64,000 bases of DNA. Source: Bacilli bacterium (GTDB lineage Bacteria; Bacillota_I; Bacilli_A; ML615J-28; CAG-698). Within the stretch, counting starts at the first letter, position 1, and every line of letters starts with the position of its first letter. Where the stretch lies: positions 1-64,000 of the forward strand of contig JAGCUR010000012.1 in NCBI GenBank assembly GCA_017962745.1, written 5' to 3'. A program made the position numbers and the translations under genes. The notes under the pieces were generated by a model. It did not search any database and had not been told where the DNA came from. It saw only the letters and a list, made by a program, of their open reading frames with translations. Shown in pieces: positions 52,454-62,323 of the stretch.

Positions 52454-54766
52454 ATGATTAATAATGAATCAGTTGTACAAATGCGCTTACCAGCTATTTT
52501 AATTAATGGGGTAGTTCCACTACCTAATAATGAAATTAAAATAAATATCGAAAGCGAAAAGAGCCAACTAGCTATTAAAGAAGCGATGGAAGCAACTCGC
52601 CATATCGTCTTACTTTGTGCGAAAACGATGGATGTTAAGTCGACTAGCGACTTATACCAATATGGCGCAATCGCTAAAGTTGTTTATAACATGGATGGTG
52701 GCGGATCAAGTAAACTTAAAGTTAATGTAATTACAAGATGTGTAATATTATTCTATGCGCAAACTGATCCATATTATCAAGTGGATTTCGTAACAAAACC
52801 GGCTGTTAGCGAAGATGTAAACGCTGAACTTGCTTGCGTTAGATTATTAATTAATGAAATTGAATCTAATGGTAAAGCACTTTTAAGCGGTAATAACGAA
52901 TTAATTACGAAAATATCAGCAGGTATTACTGCTGATAAGTTAGCTGATTTACTTGCATTTAGTTTGCCACTTTCAATAAACCGTAAACTTGAATATTTAT
53001 CAAATCCTAGCATTAGTGCAAGACTTAAATATTTACTTGAAGATATTCAAACAGAAAAATATTTAGAAAGCATTGAACACGATATCGAAGCTGAGGTAAG
53101 AAAAGTAATTAATGATTCCCAAAAAGAATATTACTTAAGAGAAAAGATGCGTGTTATTCAAAATGAATTAGGTGATAAAGTTAAAAAAGAAACGGAAATT
53201 GATGAATTAAGAGAAAAGATTAAATCGCTTGGTATGCCTAAAGAAATTGAAGAAAAAGCATTACAAGAAGTTGCAAGATATTCTTCAATGAACTTAGCAA
53301 GCGGTGAATCAACTGTTTCTAAAACTTACTTAGACTTTATCATTAGTTTACCTTGGAGTTATGCAACTCCTGATTGTAATGATATTAAAGTTGCTAAGGA
53401 GCAACTTGATAAAGATCATTACGGATTAGAGAAAGTAAAAGAAAGAATTTTAGAATATTTGGCAGTTAAGATCATGACTGGTAAGAACCCACAAACAGTT
53501 TTATGTTTAGTAGGTCCTCCAGGAGTTGGTAAAACTAGTTTAGCTAAATCAATCGCTACTGCTTTAAATAAGAGGTTTGTAAAACAATCTTTAGGCGGTG
53601 TTAAAGATGAAAGCGAAATTAGAGGTCACCGCCGTACTTATCTAGGTGCCCTACCTGGTAGAATTCTTCAAGGTATGGTTAAAGCTAAAGCGATTAACCC
53701 GGTATTCTTACTAGATGAAATCGATAAATTATCTAGTGATTATCGAGGAGACCCAGCTTCCGCCATGTTAGAAGTACTTGATACTGAACAAAATAAATAT
53801 TTCTCAGATCATTACTTAGAAGAACCATACGATTTAAGCAATGTCTTATTCATTGTAACTGCTAACTATTTAGAAAATATCCCTGCTGCTTTAAGGGATA
53901 GATTAGAGATTGTAGAGCTATCAAGTTATACTGAATTTGAAAAGTTTGAAATTGCTAAACGTCACTTAATCGATAAACAGTTAGCTTTGCATGGTTTAAG
54001 TAAATGTGATTTCTCAATTAGCGATAAAGCAATTATTCGTATCATTGAAGAATATACAAAAGAAGCAGGTGTACGTGAGTTAGAAAGACTAATTGGTACT
54101 TTAGTACGTAAGTCAATTAAAACTATCTTGATGGAACATCTAGAAAGAGTTGATATAACTGAGGCTAATTCAGAAGAATGGTTAGGTAAACCAAGATTTT
54201 CTTACACTAAAGTAGATCAAGATGACCAAGTTGGTTTAGTTAATGGCCTAGCTTATACGCAATATGGTGGCGACACTTTACCAATTGAAGTTACATATTA
54301 TAGCGGTAACGGTAAACTAATGCTAACTGGTAAGCTTGGTGATGTAATGAAAGAATCAGCACAAGCAGCTCTAAGTTACGTTAAGAGCAATGCGGCAAAA
54401 CTAGGCATTGATAATGATATCTTTGATAAGATTGATATTCATGTGCATGTGCCAGAAGGGGCTATTCCTAAAGATGGACCTTCAGCTGGTGTTGCTTTAT
54501 GTACAGCAATCGCATCTGCTTTATCAAAGCGTAAAGTAAATCACCTTGTAGGTATGACAGGTGAGATTACTCTTCGCGGTAGAGTATTACCAATTGGCGG
54601 TTTACGCGAAAAAGCGATCGCTGCTCACAGAAGTGGCTTAAAGAAAATCATTATTCCAAAAGACAACGAAGTTGACTTAGATGAAATCCCAACTAGCGTT
54701 TTAAATGAATTAGAAATCGTTAAAGCGGAAGTTGTGGATGACGTATTGAATAATGCTTTTATATAA
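52454..54766 (+). CDS. lon: ATP-dependent protease Lon
   Basis: A 770-residue AAA+ protease. N-terminal substrate domain (1-200), coiled region near 205-245, Walker A GPPGVGKT near 354-361, and the C-terminal protease domain with catalytic S677 in KDGPSAG and K720 in GGLREKAIAAHRSG. It degrades damaged and short-lived regulatory proteins, including many antitoxins, which matters given the toxin-antitoxin loci in this window. GAAAGGAGGC precedes the start. It is 14 bases behind clpX. Confidence 0.97.
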   Translation: MINNESVVQMRLPAILINGVVPLPNNEIKINIESEKSQLAIKEAMEATRHIVLLCAKTMDVKSTSDLYQYGAIAKVVYNMDGGGSSKLKVNVITRCVILFYAQTDPYYQVDFVTKPAVSEDVNAELACVRLLINEIESNGKALLSGNNELITKISAGITADKLADLLAFSLPLSINRKLEYLSNPSISARLKYLLEDIQTEKYLESIEHDIEAEVRKVINDSQKEYYLREKMRVIQNELGDKVKKETEIDELREKIKSLGMPKEIEEKALQEVARYSSMNLASGESTVSKTYLDFIISLPWSYATPDCNDIKVAKEQLDKDHYGLEKVKERILEYLAVKIMTGKNPQTVLCLVGPPGVGKTSLAKSIATALNKRFVKQSLGGVKDESEIRGHRRTYLGALPGRILQGMVKAKAINPVFLLDEIDKLSSDYRGDPASAMLEVLDTEQNKYFSDHYLEEPYDLSNVLFIVTANYLENIPAALRDRLEIVELSSYTEFEKFEIAKRHLIDKQLALHGLSKCDFSISDKAIIRIIEEYTKEAGVRELERLIGTLVRKSIKTILMEHLERVDITEANSEEWLGKPRFSYTKVDQDDQVGLVNGLAYTQYGGDTLPIEVTYYSGNGKLMLTGKLGDVMKESAQAALSYVKSNAAKLGIDNDIFDKIDIHVHVPEGAIPKDGPSAGVALCTAIASALSKRKVNHLVGMTGEITLRGRVLPIGGLREKAIAAHRSGLKKIIIPKDNEVDLDEIPTSVLNELEIVKAEVVDDVLNNAFI

Positions 54767-54773
54767 AAAACAA

Positions 54774-54802
54774 TTGCATTAGATAGTCATTAATGGTATA
54801 AT
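54774..54802 (+). promoter_or_regulatory. Promoter of secG
   Basis: TTGCAT (54774-54779), 17 bases, TATAAT (54797-54802). The leader has a small hairpin GTAAGG/CCTTAC (54827-54843) just before the ribosome site. Confidence 0.8.
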
Positions 54803-54855
54803 GTCTTTGTTAAAAATAGTATTGATGTAAGGGAAAACCTTACTGGGAGGATTCT

Positions 54856-55095
54856 ATGACATTTTGGGATATTTTATTAATAATCATTTCTGTATTATTA
54901 ATTGTAATAATTATGCTACAAGAGTCAAAAGAAGATGCAGCTAATGCATTTACTGGTGAAAAATCAGCATTATTCGCTAATAAGAAAGAACGTGGAATTG
55001 AAGTATGGATCGCAAGAATCACTACTGGTCTTGCTGTTGCTTTCTTAGTATTAGCATTTGTTGTTTGCTTCTTTGTTCAACATTCTGCTAGATAA
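54856..55095 (+). CDS. secG: Protein translocase subunit SecG
   Basis: A 79-residue protein with two membrane helices (about 4-22 and 53-74) and a short loop containing LQESKEDAANAFTG, which fits the usual SecG motif. It supports the SecYE channel during secretion. GGGAGG precedes the start. It is followed by rnr, the arrangement of Bacillus, with a terminator between. Confidence 0.93.
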   Translation: MTFWDILLIIISVLLIVIIMLQESKEDAANAFTGEKSALFANKKERGIEVWIARITTGLAVAFLVLAFVVCFFVQHSAR

Positions 55096-55103
55096 TTATT
55101 CCT

Positions 55104-55130
55104 AAAAATAGCCCATGCGGGCTATTTTTT
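55104..55130 (+). terminator. Terminator between secG and rnr
   Basis: An 11-bp stem (55104-55114 with 55119-55129), ATGC loop, T-rich end. No clear promoter for rnr was seen after it, so partial read-through is likely. Confidence 0.9.
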
Positions 55131-55156
55131 ATTATCATGAGAAAAGGAGGATAGTC

Positions 55157-57226
55157 ATGATTCAAGATTTAAAAGATAAAATAATTGAATACTTTAGTAT
55201 GGCTAACTATGTACCTTTGTCTCATGAAAGTTTAGCTAAAGTATTTAATGATGAAAAATTAGATTTAGCGCTTCAAGAATTAGAAGATGAATACTTAATT
55301 CGTAAATCAAAAAAAGGTCATTATGATTTATTAACGAAAAATAATATTGGTGTTGGTATCATTGATATTAAAGAAAAAGGATATGGCTTTATTAAAGAGT
55401 TATACACTAATAATATTTATTACGTGGATAAAGTTGATAAAAAAGGGGCTTTTAAGGATGATACTGTCTTATTTGCGAAATACAAGTATACTGACTATGG
55501 AGATTACGAAAAACCTGAAGCCAAAGTTTTAGATGTATTAAAACGCGGTATTACTAAAGTAATTGGTCAAGTTTATTCTAAAAAACGAGGCAAACTCAAT
55601 TTTAAGGCCAATATCAGTGGATTATTGTATGAAGTCAGTGATTTTTTAAATGCTACTGCTGGTGACCAAGTAATACTTGCAATTGATAAGTATTCTAACT
55701 CAAATTTAGTGTATGGGCATATAGAAAAAGTCATTGGTAGAATCGATGATAAAGATGCGATGTATAAAGAATTAGCATTTAAATATGGCTTTAATTATGA
55801 CTTTAGTGAAGAAGTATTAGATGAAGCAAGTAAACTTGAATATGAAGAAGATAACCGCGAGTTAGTTGAAGCTAATATCTTTACAATTGATGGTGATGAT
55901 GCTAAAGACTTTGATGATGCGGTAAGTATTAAAATACTATCTAATGGTAATTATTTATTAGGTGTATATATTGCGGATGTAGCTAGTTATGTAAAAGATG
56001 GATCAGCAATTGACCTGGAAGCATATGAAAGAGGTACTAGTGTATATTTACCTAATAAAGTTATACCAATGTTACCGGAGAAATTATCTAATGATTTATG
56101 TAGCTTAAATGAAAGTACGAAAAAGAAGGTAATTGTTTGTCTAATGGAAATTAGTAAAGATGGTAATATTGCCAGTTACGATTTAAAAAAAGCGACAATT
56201 ATTTCAAAACATCGTATGACTTATAATAATGTTAATAAGATTATTAAAGGTGATACTGATTTAATTAATAAATATCAAGATATTGTAAATGATATTAAAC
56301 TAATGAATGAGTTAAAAGATATCTTGAAAGCTAAACGTGAAAAAAGAGGTTCGCTTGATTTTGAAGCTAGTGAAATAAAGATCGTTTATGATGGTGATGA
56401 AATTAAAGAAGTCACATTAAGAGATAGAGATGAAGCTGAATGCTTAATTGAAGAGTTTATGTTAATCGCAAATGAGACAGTAGCAAGTCATTTCTATCAT
56501 CTTGATTTACCATTTATTTATAGAGTACATGAGGAACCTAGTATTGCTAGTTATAAAAAATTAGTTAATTTATTAAACGGACTAGGAATTAAGTATCACG
56601 CTAATTATCATCACATTAATAATTTTGATGTGCAAAAGATATTAGAGTTAACTAAAGATAATCCTTCAATTCAAAATTTAGTTTTAAGATTAATGCCTAA
56701 AGCTAAATATAGTGAAGTGAATGTTGGTCATTTTGGACTAGCTAGTCCAATCTATACTCATTTCACATCACCGATTAGAAGGTATCCAGATTTAGTAGTG
56801 CACCGTCTAATTCATAAATATATCTTTGATGGCGATATTAGTGCACCTACTTTAAAAGCTTGTGCAAGCTTGTGCGCTAAAGCGAGCATCAATTCTAGTA
56901 AAAAAGAAAGAGATGCGATCAGTTTTGAATATGATGCAACTGATAGAGTGATAGCTAGCTTTTATGAAGGTTTAATTGGGTATGAATTTATGGGTCGTAT
57001 TACTAGTGTTACAAATTACGGACTATTTGTAACCCTAGATAATTTAGTAGAAGGAATGGTTCATATTTCAAAGTTAGCTGGATATTATGTGTATGATGAA
57101 GCAACATCATCATTGATTGAAACAAGTTTTAGAAAAAAGAAATATACTTTAGGCCAAAGTGTCAAAGTGGTAGTCAATTCAGCAGATGCCACTACTGGAC
57201 AAATTGACTTCATCATTGTAAAATGA
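55157..57226 (+). CDS. rnr: Ribonuclease R
   Basis: A 689-residue 3'-5' exoribonuclease. ATG 55157 follows AAAAGGAGG; the upstream in-frame start overlaps the terminator. An N-terminal winged helix, two cold-shock-type OB domains, the RNB catalytic core (IDGDDAKDFDDAVSI near 245-260, with metal-binding Asp residues; SPIRRYPDLVVHR) and a C-terminal S1 domain (GRITSVTNYGLFVTL) are in order. RNase R removes structured and tmRNA-tagged messages and is stabilised by SmpB. It overlaps the smpB upstream region. Confidence 0.95.
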   Translation: MIQDLKDKIIEYFSMANYVPLSHESLAKVFNDEKLDLALQELEDEYLIRKSKKGHYDLLTKNNIGVGIIDIKEKGYGFIKELYTNNIYYVDKVDKKGAFKDDTVLFAKYKYTDYGDYEKPEAKVLDVLKRGITKVIGQVYSKKRGKLNFKANISGLLYEVSDFLNATAGDQVILAIDKYSNSNLVYGHIEKVIGRIDDKDAMYKELAFKYGFNYDFSEEVLDEASKLEYEEDNRELVEANIFTIDGDDAKDFDDAVSIKILSNGNYLLGVYIADVASYVKDGSAIDLEAYERGTSVYLPNKVIPMLPEKLSNDLCSLNESTKKKVIVCLMEISKDGNIASYDLKKATIISKHRMTYNNVNKIIKGDTDLINKYQDIVNDIKLMNELKDILKAKREKRGSLDFEASEIKIVYDGDEIKEVTLRDRDEAECLIEEFMLIANETVASHFYHLDLPFIYRVHEEPSIASYKKLVNLLNGLGIKYHANYHHINNFDVQKILELTKDNPSIQNLVLRLMPKAKYSEVNVGHFGLASPIYTHFTSPIRRYPDLVVHRLIHKYIFDGDISAPTLKACASLCAKASINSSKKERDAISFEYDATDRVIASFYEGLIGYEFMGRITSVTNYGLFVTLDNLVEGMVHISKLAGYYVYDEATSSLIETSFRKKKYTLGQSVKVVVNSADATTGQIDFIIVK

Positions 57227-57240
57227 GAGAGGTGAATATC

Positions 57241-57699
57241 GTGAAAAAGACAAATGGTTTAAAGATTGTAGCGAGAAATAAGAAAGCTACGCACGATTAT
57301 TATATTTTAGATGATTATGAAGCGGGAATTGTTTTAACTGGTACCGAAATTAAATCAATTAGGGCTAGTAAAGTATCAATTCAAGATGCCTACATTCAAA
57401 TTAAAAATGGTAAAGCATTTATTATTAATATGCATATTGCGAAATTTGATCAAGGTAATATCTTTAATCATCAAGAAACAAGAAATCGTGATTTGTTACT
57501 TCATAAAAAAGAAATAAGAAAACTAGATAGTAAAGTTAGATTAGAAGGTTTAACAATTATTCCTTTAGAAGTATATATAAATTGTGGTTTAGCTAAAATA
57601 AAAATAGCTTTAGCTAAAGGTAAAAAAGAATATGATAAGCGCGACACTCTTAAAGAAGAAGCGCTTAACAAAGAAAAAAGAAGAAATCTGAAATATTAA
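57241..57699 (+). CDS. smpB: SsrA-binding protein SmpB
   Basis: A 152-residue partner of tmRNA in ribosome rescue. GTG 57241 is preferred because GAGGTG lies 6 bases upstream. IVARNKKATHDYYILDDYEAGIVLTGTEIKSIR is the conserved start; the C-terminal tail (GKKEYDKRDTLKEE) enters the empty mRNA channel. It sits between rnr and the tmRNA gene, the classical order. Confidence 0.96.
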   Translation: MKKTNGLKIVARNKKATHDYYILDDYEAGIVLTGTEIKSIRASKVSIQDAYIQIKNGKAFIINMHIAKFDQGNIFNHQETRNRDLLLHKKEIRKLDSKVRLEGLTIIPLEVYINCGLAKIKIALAKGKKEYDKRDTLKEEALNKEKRRNLKY

Positions 57700-57716
57700 T
57701 ATTTTAGATTTAACAC

Positions 57717-58072
57717 GGGCTAGTTTATGGATTCGATTGGCTGTGTGGATTTTCGTAAGCATGTCGTGGTTGTGCACGTAAAAACACCGAGGTTTTTAAT
57801 TTAACCGCAAACAATAATCAAAAATTAGCTTTCGCTGCTTAATTTAGCAAAGCATCTTCTAATTTGCCGACTATCAGGGCAAATTAAGAGGATTTCGATA
57901 CTGATGGTTGAGTGAGTAGATTTCTTTGTCTATTTATTCGAGATTTAGAAGATAGGGGTTAGTATCTTGCTTGTTACATACTAATTCACGAACTAAAGAA
58001 AACAAGATAAGCATGTAGAAGTCGGGATGAAATGTAGTTAAGACAGGGGTTCAAATCCCCTCTAGTCCACCA
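57717..58072 (+). ncRNA. ssrA: Transfer-messenger RNA (tmRNA)
   Basis: The 5' GGGCTAG pairs with CTAGTCC before A-CCA, the T-arm is AGGGG-TTCAAAT-CCCCT and the gene spans 356 bases. The tag frame starts at GCA 57807 and ends at TAA 57840, encoding ANNNQKLAFAA, giving a tag with the usual hydrophobic AA end recognised by ClpX and other proteases. It works with SmpB encoded directly upstream. Confidence 0.95.
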
Positions 58073-58073
58073 T

Positions 58074-58158
58074 GCAGTGATGGCGGAACTGGTAGACGCG
58101 CACGTTTGAGGGGCGTGTGATTTATATCGTGTGAGTTCAAATCTCATTCGCTGCACCA
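58074..58158 (+). tRNA. tRNA-Leu (GAG)
   Basis: Acceptor GCAGTGA/TCGCTGC (one G:U), anticodon stem CACGT/GCGTG with loop TTGAGGG (anticodon GAG, codon CUC), class II variable arm, CCA encoded. It begins one base after the tmRNA CCA end, so both come from one transcript. Confidence 0.9.
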
Positions 58159-58166
58159 AATTGACC

Positions 58167-58197
58167 AAAAAGACACAATTATTTGTGTCTTTTTTTA
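58167..58197 (+). terminator. Terminator of the tmRNA/tRNA-Leu transcript
   Basis: A 12-bp stem (58167-58178 with 58183-58194), TTAT loop, T-rich tail. Confidence 0.92.
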
Positions 58198-58278
58198 ATG
58201 ATATAAGAATAAGTTTGACATTGTATATCAAACGCTTTTTATTTTATATAAAATAAGTAAATATTAAAATGAAATGAC

Positions 58279-58332
58279 TTGAAAAAGAATGTAAAGATAG
58301 ATATAATTTTTATGTATAGAAAAAATTCTATA
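58279..58332 (+). promoter_or_regulatory. Promoter of the nucleoside ABC importer
   Basis: TTGAAA (58279-58284), 17 bases, TATAAT (58302-58307). Just downstream TATAGAA-AAAA-TTCTATA (58315-58332) forms a dyad at the expected transcription start, a possible operator. Confidence 0.8.
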
Positions 58333-58377
58333 TATCGATTCATAATGAAAAATAAATAGGAGGAAAATTATTCAATT

Positions 58378-59487
58378 ATGAGAAAAATCGCTTTATTTTT
58401 GTCAGTATTAATTTGCGTTTTTAGTATCGCTCTTTTAGCTGGTTGTGGCGGTAAAAAGGGTGCTGAACTTGCCGTTGTTACAGACGTAGGACAACTAATG
58501 GATGGTGGATTCAACCAAGGTACTTATGAAGGCGTAAAACAATACGCAGAAAAAAACAATAAGACTTATGCTTATTATCAACCTGAAAATGGTGCTAACG
58601 CTACAGATAATGACCGTATCGCTGCTATGGAATTAGCAATCGAAAATGGTGCTAAAGTTATCGTTGCTCCAGGATTCTTACAAGCTGCTGCTATGGAAAC
58701 CGTAGCAAAAGCTCACACTGATGTTAAGTTCGTATTCGTTGATGGTTGGAACATGGGATTAGCTAATGTTACTGCTATTTCATACAAAGAACAAGAATCA
58801 GGATTCTTAGCTGGTTATGCTGCTGTTATGGATGGCTACACTAAACTTGGTGGCGTATTCGGTGGTGGTGGATCTAACCCTGCTTGTAATAGATTCTGTT
58901 GGGGTTATATGCAAGGTGCTGAAGCTGCAGCTGCAGAAAAAGGTATCACTGTAGAAATGAAGATCTCTTTCAGACATGGTTCTTCATTTAGCGCTTCTAA
59001 CGAATTACAATCTCAAGTATCTTTATGGTATTCAGCTGGTACTGAAGTTGTATTCTCTTGCGGTGGATCAATGGTTAACTCAGTAATCGCTGCTGCTAAC
59101 GAAACTCAAAACGGTAAAGTTATCGGTGTTGACACTGACCAATCTGGTTTATCTGATAGAGTTATCACATCTGCAGTTAAAGGCTTATCTTCATCTGTAA
59201 TGTTAGTATTACAAGAATACTATGCAGGCGAATGGGATGCTAAACTTGCTGATAAGACTTCTAACTTAGGTGCTGCAGAAGATTCTACAGGACTTCCTAC
59301 AGCTGATGGTTCTTGGAGATTCTCTACATTCACTAAAGAACAATATAACACTGTATTCCAATCAATTAAGAACGGAACTATTACACCTAGTGAAACTACT
59401 CCAGAAGATTGCTCAGCAGATGGTGCTTGGTTAGCTGCTGCTTTAGTATTAACTCATGTAACAGTATTACATGAATCAGGAAAATAA
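58378..59487 (+). CDS. BMP family lipoprotein, substrate-binding protein for nucleosides
   Basis: A 369-residue lipoprotein: signal peptide with lipobox LLAGC, acylated C23. The BMP/PnrA-type domain begins AVVTDVGQLMDGGFNQGTYEGVKQYA; DGGFNQ and later GGGGSNPACNRFCWGYMQGA and GVDTDQS line the nucleoside site in this family. It binds purine nucleosides outside the membrane for the ABC permease encoded next. AGGAGG lies 14 bases before the ATG, longer than usual. Confidence 0.92.
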   Translation: MRKIALFLSVLICVFSIALLAGCGGKKGAELAVVTDVGQLMDGGFNQGTYEGVKQYAEKNNKTYAYYQPENGANATDNDRIAAMELAIENGAKVIVAPGFLQAAAMETVAKAHTDVKFVFVDGWNMGLANVTAISYKEQESGFLAGYAAVMDGYTKLGGVFGGGGSNPACNRFCWGYMQGAEAAAAEKGITVEMKISFRHGSSFSASNELQSQVSLWYSAGTEVVFSCGGSMVNSVIAAANETQNGKVIGVDTDQSGLSDRVITSAVKGLSSSVMLVLQEYYAGEWDAKLADKTSNLGAAEDSTGLPTADGSWRFSTFTKEQYNTVFQSIKNGTITPSETTPEDCSADGAWLAAALVLTHVTVLHESGK

Positions 59488-59547
59488 GATTTAATATAAA
59501 AAATTACAATTAATCAATTCTTTTAAAAAGGAGATGCCTTATAGGCG

Positions 59548-61122
59548 ATGGTAGATATGGCTGTAGATAACTATATTATCGAAATGCGAAACATTACCAA
59601 AGAATTTCCTGGAATAAAAGCAAATGATGACATTACATTGCAACTTAAGAAGGGCGAGATTCTCGCCCTTCTTGGGGAAAATGGGGCAGGTAAATCAACC
59701 TTAATGAGTGTCCTTTTTGGCCTTTATCAACCGGATTCTGGTAGCATTTATAAAAATGGAGAAGAAGTAATAGTAAGAGACCCTAACGATGCAACGGCAC
59801 TGGGAATTGGAATGGTACATCAACACTTTAAACTTGTTGAATGTTTTACTGTACTCGATAATATAATTCTTGGTGATGAAGATACAAAAGCAGGGTTTGT
59901 TTTAAAAAAGGCCGCACGTGCTAAAGTAGAAGACTTAATGAATAGATATGGCTTACATGTTGATCTAGATGCTAAGGTTGAAGATATAACTGTCGGGATG
60001 CAACAAAGAACTGAAATTTTAAAGATGTTATTTAGAGATAACGAAATTTTAATCTTTGATGAACCTACTGCCGTACTTACTCCGCAAGAAATTGATGAAT
60101 TAATGAAGGTAATGAAGAATTTAGCAGCCGAAGGCAAATCTATTTTATTCATTACACATAAACTTAATGAAATTATGGCGGTTGCTGATCGTATTACTGT
60201 ATTAAGAAAAGGTAAATATATCGGTACCGTAAATAAAACTGAAACAACTATCGAAGATTTATCTACAATGATGGTTGGCCGTCCTGTTCAACTTCAAGTT
60301 GTAAAAAAAGAAGCAAAACCAACTGATGTAGTTTTAGAAGTTAAGAACTTAACGGTTAAAAATAAAGATCGAAGACATACTAAAGAACTAGTTAAAGATG
60401 TTAATATTACAGTCCGTTCTGGGGAAATAGTATGTATCGCCGGAATTGATGGTAATGGACAATCAGAATTTGTTAAAGCGATAACTGGTATTGTTCCTCA
60501 AACTTCTGGTGAAATAATTTATAAAGGGGAAGATGTTTCCCATAAATCAATTAGATATCGAAACACTAATCGTTTTTCGCATATCCCTGAAGATAGACAC
60601 AAATATGGTCTAATTCTCGACTTTAGATTAGATTATAATGAAGTATTACAAAATTACTTCGAAGATGAATTTGTAAAATATGGGTTCATGAAATTCAAAG
60701 ATATTAAAGATTACGCTGACAAGCTTATTGAAAAGTATGACGTTAGAAGCGGTCAAGGTAGCGCTACTATCGCCAGAAGCATGTCAGGCGGGAATCAACA
60801 AAAAGCCATTGTTGCGCGTGAAATGGAAAGAAAGCACGAACTTTTAATCGCTGTGCAACCAACTAGAGGATTAGATGTTGGTGCCATTGAATTCATTCAT
60901 AGCGAAATGGTTAAAAGAAGAGATAATGGTGATGCGATATTATTAGTATCACTAGAACTTGATGAAGTAATGAACCTTTCAGATAGAATATATGTCATGT
61001 ATGAAGGTGAAATAGTGGCTGAAGTTGATCCAAAGAAGATCACTGTTCAAGAACTAGGGTTATACATGTCAGGTGCAAAGAGAGATATAAGAGGTGCTAA
61101 TGATGAAAAATCCGATTCTTAA
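59548..61122 (+). CDS. ABC transporter ATP-binding protein, nucleoside type
   Basis: A 524-residue double-ATPase. The first half has Walker A GENGAGKST and VGMQQRTEI as signature; the second has a degenerate Walker A, GIDGNGQSE, and signature SGGNQQK, a pattern of the NupO/RbsA-type proteins. It powers the two permeases that follow. The start is uncertain: ATG 59548 lies 14 bases after AAGGAG, and ATG 59557 is also in frame. Confidence 0.93.
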   Translation: MVDMAVDNYIIEMRNITKEFPGIKANDDITLQLKKGEILALLGENGAGKSTLMSVLFGLYQPDSGSIYKNGEEVIVRDPNDATALGIGMVHQHFKLVECFTVLDNIILGDEDTKAGFVLKKAARAKVEDLMNRYGLHVDLDAKVEDITVGMQQRTEILKMLFRDNEILIFDEPTAVLTPQEIDELMKVMKNLAAEGKSILFITHKLNEIMAVADRITVLRKGKYIGTVNKTETTIEDLSTMMVGRPVQLQVVKKEAKPTDVVLEVKNLTVKNKDRRHTKELVKDVNITVRSGEIVCIAGIDGNGQSEFVKAITGIVPQTSGEIIYKGEDVSHKSIRYRNTNRFSHIPEDRHKYGLILDFRLDYNEVLQNYFEDEFVKYGFMKFKDIKDYADKLIEKYDVRSGQGSATIARSMSGGNQQKAIVAREMERKHELLIAVQPTRGLDVGAIEFIHSEMVKRRDNGDAILLVSLELDEVMNLSDRIYVMYEGEIVAEVDPKKITVQELGLYMSGAKRDIRGANDEKSDS

Positions 61123-62323
61123 GCAAATATTAGCATCAGTTCTTTGTATCATTTGTGGTTTTATAGTTGGTATTTTGGTAATGATACTAATTACAGTTGT
61201 TAATAAAGACTTATCAGTATCTAATTTATTTGATGGTATTAAGTATTTATTCTTAGGTCCATTCTCTTCACCTAATGCGGCAACTGTTAAAAGAAACTTA
61301 GGTAATATGATATTCTATATTACCCCACTAATTATGACCGGCTTATCAGTAGCGATAGCCTTCAAGACCGGCCTATTTAACATTGGGGCACCAGGACAGT
61401 TTTTAATGGGTACATTAGGATCACTAATGATTGCCTTACACATTAACTGTGCTGATAACCGTGGCCTTGGTATCCTTGTATGGTTACTTGCAATCGTAGT
61501 TGGAGTAATTTGCGGAGCTGCGTGGGGCGCAATACCAGGAATATTTAAAGCCTTCTTTGATATAAATGAAGTAGTTGTCTGCATCATGACTAACTGGATA
61601 GCAGCAAATATTGTAACTTGGGTATTTTCAAATCAAACATCACTCATTAATATCCCTGAAGGAAAGAGTGCATACTTAATTAAAACAGGAGGCCTAGGTA
61701 CTTATACACCTACCTTTGGCTTAGATAAGATATTACCAGGATCATACATTGATGGTGGTATAATCATCGTTATAATTATCGCGATAATCTTCTTTATCGT
61801 TATGTCTAAAACTAAATTTGGTTTTGAACTAAAAGCCTGTGGAGCTAACAAGCATGCCGCTAAATATGCTGGTATGAACGAAAAGAAAAATATCGTCTTA
61901 TCAATGGTAATAGCAGGAGGCCTTGCTGCTGTTGGTGGATCATTATACTATCTAAATGCAGGTATTGAATTACAATATGGTAGCATTTATGCAAATCTAC
62001 CGGAATATGGCTTTAACGGAATTCCAGCCGCCTTGCTTGCTAACTGTGATCCAGTCGGGGTTATCTTTAGTGCATCGTTTTTAAGATACATATCAGCGTC
62101 TGGTTCAAGATTACAACTTGCTGGATACAATGCATACATTGCATCAGTCATATCTTCAGTAATTATTTACTTTGCTGGCTTCTCTAGATTATTCTTAATG
62201 TTACTATCTAAGAAAAGAAAGAAAGAGGAAGCAAAAGTAGTAACTGCTATTGAGGTTCCACCGGTAGTTGAAGAAAAGACTGAAGAGGCACCTGAAGAAG
62301 AGAATAAGGAGGAAACCGCATAA
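61103..62323 (+). CDS. ABC transporter permease, nucleoside type, first subunit
   Basis: A 406-residue membrane protein of the BPD_transp_2 (branched-chain amino acid/ribose/nucleoside) family. MKNPILKQ at 61103 is chosen because GAGGTG is 6 bases upstream; ATG 61100 and GTG 61094 are in frame. About nine helices; TGLSVAIAFKTGLFNIGAPGQFLMG and AAKYAGMNEKKNIVLSMVIAGGLAAVGG are family landmarks. The acidic tail (EEAPEEENKEE) is cytosolic. It overlaps the ATPase gene by 20 bases and the next permease by one base. Confidence 0.92.
   Translation: MKNPILKQILASVLCIICGFIVGILVMILITVVNKDLSVSNLFDGIKYLFLGPFSSPNAATVKRNLGNMIFYITPLIMTGLSVAIAFKTGLFNIGAPGQFLMGTLGSLMIALHINCADNRGLGILVWLLAIVVGVICGAAWGAIPGIFKAFFDINEVVVCIMTNWIAANIVTWVFSNQTSLINIPEGKSAYLIKTGGLGTYTPTFGLDKILPGSYIDGGIIIVIIIAIIFFIVMSKTKFGFELKACGANKHAAKYAGMNEKKNIVLSMVIAGGLAAVGGSLYYLNAGIELQYGSIYANLPEYGFNGIPAALLANCDPVGVIFSASFLRYISASGSRLQLAGYNAYIASVISSVIIYFAGFSRLFLMLLSKKRKKEEAKVVTAIEVPPVVEEKTEEAPEEENKEETA

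Noticed and set aside
59533-59553. Six-codon leader frame (MPYRRW) before the ABC ATPase
   Set aside because: Its ATG abuts AAGGAG with no spacing, so it is unlikely to be translated.
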